Assembly (NCBI GenBank): GCA_036971715.1
Contig: JAVHJL010000003.1
Location: 1,798,001-1,862,000 of the forward strand
Direction of reading: 5' to 3'
Length of the DNA: 64,000 bases
DNA from: Arthrobotrys musiformis
Taxonomy: Eukaryota > Ascomycota > Orbiliomycetes > Orbiliales > Orbiliaceae
Shown here piece by piece: positions 59,582 to 64,000 of this stretch. The notes beneath the pieces were generated by a model that was not told the origin of the DNA, did not search any database, and saw only the letters and a list, made by a program, of their open reading frames with translations. The translations under genes and the position numbers were made by a program. Each line of letters opens with the position of its first letter. Position 1 is the stretch's first letter.

Positions 59582-61115
59582 TTAAACCTTCTTCTCGGGC
59601 CCCGGCCTTACGGGTACCTCGGAGCCCGGCAACTCGACAGGTTCTACGAAAGGCTTACTCGGCCCTACTATTGGCGAGTCTCCGGGCAGCTCGCTCGGAA
59701 TCTGTGGCGTCGTCGCATCTAGTTCCTTGGGCTCATAAATATCACCCATATCATGGGGCCTCATGTTTGGGCCGGAGGCTGCAGAGACTCTTTTGAGCTT
59801 CTCTGTGTTTCTTCTTCTTCTGAGGAATAAAAGCAGGCCAGCAATCAACGCCAATCCAGCGACACCTCCCACAACTCCACCAGCGATTGCACCGACGTTG
59901 GTAGATGAGTCACCAGAAGGTATGGGCGTCGAAGTCCCTGTAGAACTCGTCGGTGTTGAACCGCCACCTGTGGATGAAGGGTTGCCGTCGATGGTTGAGG
60001 ACTGGCTACCCCCACTGGATGCACTCGATGGCGGGGTTGTAGAAGAAGATCCGTCAGAGCTCGAACTACTTGCGTCTGAGCTCGTTGTGCTAGAAGACGA
60101 TTGAGTTGAAGACGACGAAGTGCTCGTTGAAGATTCGGCAGAACTTGAACTCGACGCCGTGGTCATGTCTATCGATGTCAAAGATACCTTCGCGCTCTGG
60201 CCAACGACGCCACTTGGTTGTGTAAGCACCGTTGTCGCAGAATCTGATGCCCCGCACCCCCATTGCGTGAATGCCTGCCCGCTGATAGATTCGTACGAGT
60301 TTTGGAAGCACTCTCGAGAGCTGTCATATATGTTTTTGTATTAGCCATTGGCGTCGAGATTTTTTTTTAAAAAAATCGGTATGTATAAAAACTATCTTAC
60401 CAAGTGAATGCCCAGGGGTTATTCTGTAAGCTGGCAATATCATCATTATTACTGTCGACGCAGGTTGTGTAAACCGCTAGATCGCCACTGCCTCCCGTTG
60501 CTGAACAACCAACGGCTCCGTGCGCTGTATCCCACAGACAAGCCGAGTCCGAGGAGCATACTGCCGGCGATGCTACATTTAACCATTATTAGTAAACACT
60601 TTACATATTTTCACATTTTGGAAGAAGCAGTTATATATCGACTTGGCTTCGAATGTTGCATAAACTGCGTTGACCAGGTACTCTTGGTCTCGTACCCAGA
60701 AGTTACAAAGGGCGCCTTTGTTTGGGGCACTCTACATAACTTCCAGGCATGAGACTAGTACAAATGGTCCAAATCCAATATATATAAATGCCAAATTGCA
60801 ACATTGCAACCTCACGCCAACAACTGTGATATTGGGGCTTGTCAACTTACCAACATTGCCTCCAATGAATCCACAGACATTATCTGGATACTCGACTCTT
60901 TTCCTCAACCTCTTTTCCACAAACTCTTGGATAAAATTGAACGGTGTCGGTCTGAGTATTTTTGCGCCGGTCGTCGAGGGCGATATGGCTGTAGCGGTTG
61001 GTATTACGCTGACCCATGGTTGCGGCCTCGCTTCGCATAATGTAATGGCAACTGCAGCCAGGATGGCTGGGAATGTCCACATTCCCGAGCCGTTTCGCGG
61101 GTGTACGTAACGCAT
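59582..61115 (-). CDS. mucin-like single-pass membrane protein with Cys-rich ectodomain
   Basis: Three exons, 61115-60851, 60572-60401 and 60320-59582, give 391 aa. Signal peptide IILLS-type hydrophobic stretch (WTFPAILAAVAITLCEA); the start may instead be the Met at 61082. The ectodomain has CGFIGG, VCSSDSACLW, AVGCSATGG, TTCVDSNNDD, FTCSRECFQ and WGCGAS, a Cys pattern common in fungal surface proteins of this layout. A Ser/Thr-rich mucin stalk of about 90 residues follows, then a Gly-rich TM helix (GAIAGGVVGGVAGLALIAGL) with a RRRR stop-transfer, and a Pro/Glu-rich cytoplasmic tail. The architecture resembles plasma-membrane wall sensors, but no WSC domain is evident. Intron 1 (278 bp) is unusually long for this window and could hide another exon; intron 2 is 80 bp. 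Confidence 0.75.
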
Positions 61116-62288
61116 TCTTGGGTCGTCGTCGTAAAATTCGAAGATTCGATGAGGTTGACTGGGTGTTTTTTTTTTTTTAAAAAAAACAAAATTCTCGCCT
61201 TTAGAAAGTTTCGATTTAGATTTTTTTAAATCGAGGTCCGATTAAGTTATATATCCATTCTAACAAAAAGTGACGAAAGCCTTTCGGTAGAAACAAAAAA
61301 AGGCTTTGTGAGATTCTAGACTGTCAGAAAAGTCAAAAGGTACTGGGTGGTCGGCACAAGACCAGACGAAACGTCAATAAAGATACCGTTTTTAGGCTTC
61401 CACCGTTGTGTCGGATATGTTTCGACAGTAATACAACGCCACCCCGACTCAAGAAAAAAGCGAATGTGAAAGGGGTGTATATGCCCTGATATATTAATAT
61501 TGGTACTATAAATGAAGGATACTGTAGCCTAGGTACTTGTAGGCGTATAGGTATTCTCTAGAATATAGTTTTAAACCCCAGTTCAGTTCTGTGGTGGCCT
61601 TTAAATCCTGTATTTCCTAACGGCGAGAAACGAGAAAAGGAGAGAAGATGCTGCATTGCATTACAATGTCGTGTCGGACTTGCTAGATTTAAAGCTTGTG
61701 AACTTAACTTTGTGCCCATACTTTTTTGCATTTCAACAAAATACGAATGGCCGGCCGTATCCACAGTCAACTCGAGTCGAGGAATTGCCTCCTTCAAAGC
61801 CCCCTGTTCGAGATCTACGACGATGACGACAATGCAACGCGCGACACCCAAAAAGGGTGGGTTATCGCCCCTCCTGCATGCGCATTCGCATGCTGTAGTG
61901 GTATATAGCCACATCTTCGACTAAATTAGGTAAGGGGAAAAAGTAGGGAAGCGACGTTAAAAAAAGACAATCCAAGGAACTATCGTTCAAGTTCTCCATA
62001 TTGGTCATGTTTAACAACTCGATTGTTTAGCGGGAACGGAGACTCGGCATATCGTACGAAATGATATGCGACGCTAGCCAACTCTCTCGACTGGCGTACC
62101 AGTGTAACGTTATTATGCCCGATGCAAAAATGTCAATTCTTTTGTACTAGCGAATGACCCTATGATTGCAAGAATAAAACATACATGAGTAACAATTAAC
62201 TAAAGATAGATTAACCGTACAGGTACTAGGTTCAGTGTACGACGTATAACACTTCTGTATATATATATATATACCGGTTCCGCCAAAC
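61116..62288. other. intergenic
   Basis: 1.2 kb. Contains a T-run/A-run pair (about 61168-61189, TTTTTTTTTTTT then AAAAAACAAAA) and AT-rich sequence. Open frames (61558-61914 -, 61712-61924 +) overlap each other on opposite strands and show no domain. No gene is supported. Confidence 0.5.
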
Positions 62289-63488
62289 TCAAATTTCAAT
62301 AGGTTGCGGGGCTTCTTCATCACTACTTTTTTCTTGATAGCTCTCTTCGCTTTCACTGCTATCCAAATTCTCAGTGTCGCGTTTATAGTAGGAATGCTCG
62401 CCGATGCCTTGTAACCCAGGTCCCAAGCTCATAAACCACCGATAGTCTCTTCGAGGCTGCGACGGGCCAGGTCCGTATAATGGTACTGCTGCATCCGGCG
62501 CATATTCCGGCCGTTCGAACTCTGGAGGACCTCGACCCTCAGGATCATATACTCGACCGCGCCAAATCGTTCCAACCGGCAAGGGATGCTCGTTACCCCA
62601 ACCGTCTGTCCACCAAGCGAGGGACAATCCGTCCAAAGTGGTAAACCTATGGTCTGGAAACCTTCGTTTAATCCAATTTGGAATCCTACTCAAAGCATCA
62701 TAGATCTCCAATCCCTCTGGCCCGGTTATATCATCACGGTAGATGAATTTTTCCAATTCGACTTCACAGTAGCAGTTTAGCCAATTCGAACAGCGCATTA
62801 CTGTCTCTGCGCTTTTACATCTGCCGGGAGGGAGTGTTTTCATCAGACCGGTTCGCGGGTCGCATTCGACGCAGTCTAAACACACTCCGCGGAGAACTTT
62901 GTAGAATAAACCGGCGGTTTCGAGATTCTCGCCGGTCGCCGACGGGCGGGTTTTGGGGGTGGATTGAAAAGTGAGATATTGTTTGGGATCTTGGTTCATT
63001 CTTCTATCGGGATCCGGGCCATCGCCTATTATTTCTGAGAGAGTCGGACAGATGACCTTGAATTTGTAGAAGATGGAGGGCGAGATGTATCGGCCCTCTT
63101 TGGGGTCCGATTTGGATATTTCTTGATTTTGAACCGTCAGGTTTCCGATACTACCAGTCTCATTCGGGCTTAAGATATTTTCAGAATCTAGCGGAGCTGG
63201 TACTGGCATGGGAACATGTTGGATTGAGGTATTCAACGTGATTATCCCTGTTGCATCATTATCAACCAACCCCGTGCTGTTTAATACGGCGGGATATTTA
63301 GAGGTTGAGGTAGCGTCATGCTGTTCTTTGGCTTCATTGGGTGCTATTCGTTGATCATAGGTCGTAACATTCCCGGGTCTGCCATCTAGTTTAGGATCCC
63401 TAAGTGCAATCGACCTCGCATTGGAAACGAATAATAAACCAACGAATAGCCAATAAATTCTAGTCATTCGGTATTTAGAGCCCGACAT
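62289..63488 (-). CDS. secreted hypothetical protein, 399 aa, with C-terminal dibasic site and acidic tail
   Basis: Single exon. Signal peptide or anchor at about 8-27 (RIYWLFVGLLFVSNARSIAL). Residues 30-140 are Asn/Ser/Thr-rich with several N-x-S/T sequons. A compact Cys-containing region follows (CLDCVECDPRTG, RCKSAETVMRCSNWLNCYCE, about 210-265). Next is a Trp/Pro/Gly-rich stretch (LAWWTDGWGNEHPLPVG). A Lys-Arg at about 367 precedes a very acidic tail of about 30 residues (SSESEESYQEK), which is the form of a Kex2 processing site. The segment between the Cys region and the tail is rich in Tyr/Pro. I do not recognise a family. The Cys pattern hints at a folded extracellular domain. Confidence 0.75.
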   Translation of the reverse strand: MSGSKYRMTRIYWLFVGLLFVSNARSIALRDPKLDGRPGNVTTYDQRIAPNEAKEQHDATSTSKYPAVLNSTGLVDNDATGIITLNTSIQHVPMPVPAPLDSENILSPNETGSIGNLTVQNQEISKSDPKEGRYISPSIFYKFKVICPTLSEIIGDGPDPDRRMNQDPKQYLTFQSTPKTRPSATGENLETAGLFYKVLRGVCLDCVECDPRTGLMKTLPPGRCKSAETVMRCSNWLNCYCEVELEKFIYRDDITGPEGLEIYDALSRIPNWIKRRFPDHRFTTLDGLSLAWWTDGWGNEHPLPVGTIWRGRVYDPEGRGPPEFERPEYAPDAAVPLYGPGPSQPRRDYRWFMSLGPGLQGIGEHSYYKRDTENLDSSESEESYQEKSSDEEAPQPIEI

Positions 63489-64000
63489 GATAGCATACTT
63501 CTAATTTGATGAAAGTATCTTAGATATACCAATAGATTTGGAAGCCTGACCCCAAAAACACTTCGTTCGCGATTGAAGAGCTTGCCACAAATACGTTTCT
63601 AAATTGAGGTATTTCCTTGGAAGGCTTGTACGTAAATGGTTGTAGTAGTATATATTGATTTAAGGCATCAGGAAATACTCGCCCAATTATATCCTAGGAT
63701 ACTGCGGTTCCAATATATACCTAGACACATCAGAAATTCCAATATTACGGGGGGGGCGGAGATGCGGCTACCCCAACATAGAATAGAAGGGCTTAAGCTT
63801 TGCTCCGTATACCTACCTATCGCATCATGGTATCGATTAAGTACTTTGGGAATGATTGACTAGTTGGTTGTATCGCAATATCGACTGCGTTGATTAGATA
63901 TTAGTTGGTTGTATTGACTGCGTCTACAGCGCCGCACCCCGCTAGTTGTACTGCGGAGTGATCGATATATTAGTTGTATCAGTAAATTCAGGCTTTTTTA
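63489..64000. other. right flank, no gene seen
   Basis: Presumed promoter of the 399-aa gene, then AT-rich sequence with short direct repeats of TAGTTGGTTGTAT (63861-63873 and 63902-63914), each followed within about 10 bp by GACTGCGT. No coding sequence is recognisable before the window ends. Confidence 0.5.

Noticed and set aside
59763..60104. 113-codon plus-strand frame
   Set aside because: Antisense to the Ser/Thr-rich stalk and TM of the mucin-like gene.

Overview
The window looks like nuclear DNA of a filamentous ascomycete (Pezizomycotina). Genes are split by short introns (mostly 54-136 bp, GTRNGY donors and YAG acceptors). The protein set is typical of the group: a fungal rhodopsin-type 7-TM protein, a double C2H2 factor with a fungal-specific regulatory domain, a ferrichrome-family siderophore synthetase, ornithine N5-monooxygenase, BRO1, DDI1 and ERG28. 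I lean towards Leotiomycetes, but that is only an impression.

Layout. 1-9.8 kb is gene-poor: a three-exon 7-TM rhodopsin-domain protein (3.2-4.7 kb, +), a tRNA-Asp(GTC) (5.56 kb, +), a possible decayed coding relic (6.15-7.14 kb, -), a GAT-rich simple-sequence patch and a small membrane-anchored protein (8.0-8.7 kb, -). 9.8-13.1 kb (-) is a 1096-aa C2H2 transcription factor, followed upstream by about 6.6 kb with no recognisable gene.

19.8-35.8 kb is the centrepiece, an intracellular hydroxamate siderophore locus. An eight-exon NRPS of the SidC/NPS2 family (3480 aa, -) is divergent from an L-ornithine N5-monooxygenase (sidA, 488 aa, +), across a 3.5-kb intergenic region with four perfect ATCWGATAA sites (the motif bound by SreA-type iron-responsive GATA repressors) within 526 bp. 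SidA makes N5-hydroxyornithine. After acylation by an enzyme not encoded here, the NRPS would assemble it with a small neutral amino acid into a cyclic ferrichrome-type peptide. The synthetase has only two adenylation domains (order: partial C, A-T-C, A-T-C, T-C, T-C), one fewer than the usual SidC plan, and opens with a condensation-domain fragment lacking the catalytic motif.

36.8-56.9 kb is a dense housekeeping block: DDI1 (-), an Rrn11-like Pol I factor (+), BRO1 (+), a nitrilase-superfamily amidase (-), a secreted/membrane cysteine-rich protein (+), a YIP4-type Yip1 protein (-) divergent from ERG28 (+), a TRAPPC12-like TPR protein with a 16-nt exon (-), an Arg/Asp-rich nuclear protein (+) and a Tic20/DUF4870-type membrane protein (-). 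57.3-63.5 kb holds three unrecognised secretory-pathway proteins, all on the minus strand.

Exon limits were built by hand from splice-site consensus, reading-frame continuity and family motifs. Each multi-exon model given as complete sums to an intact reading frame. Transcription starts and UTRs were not determined.
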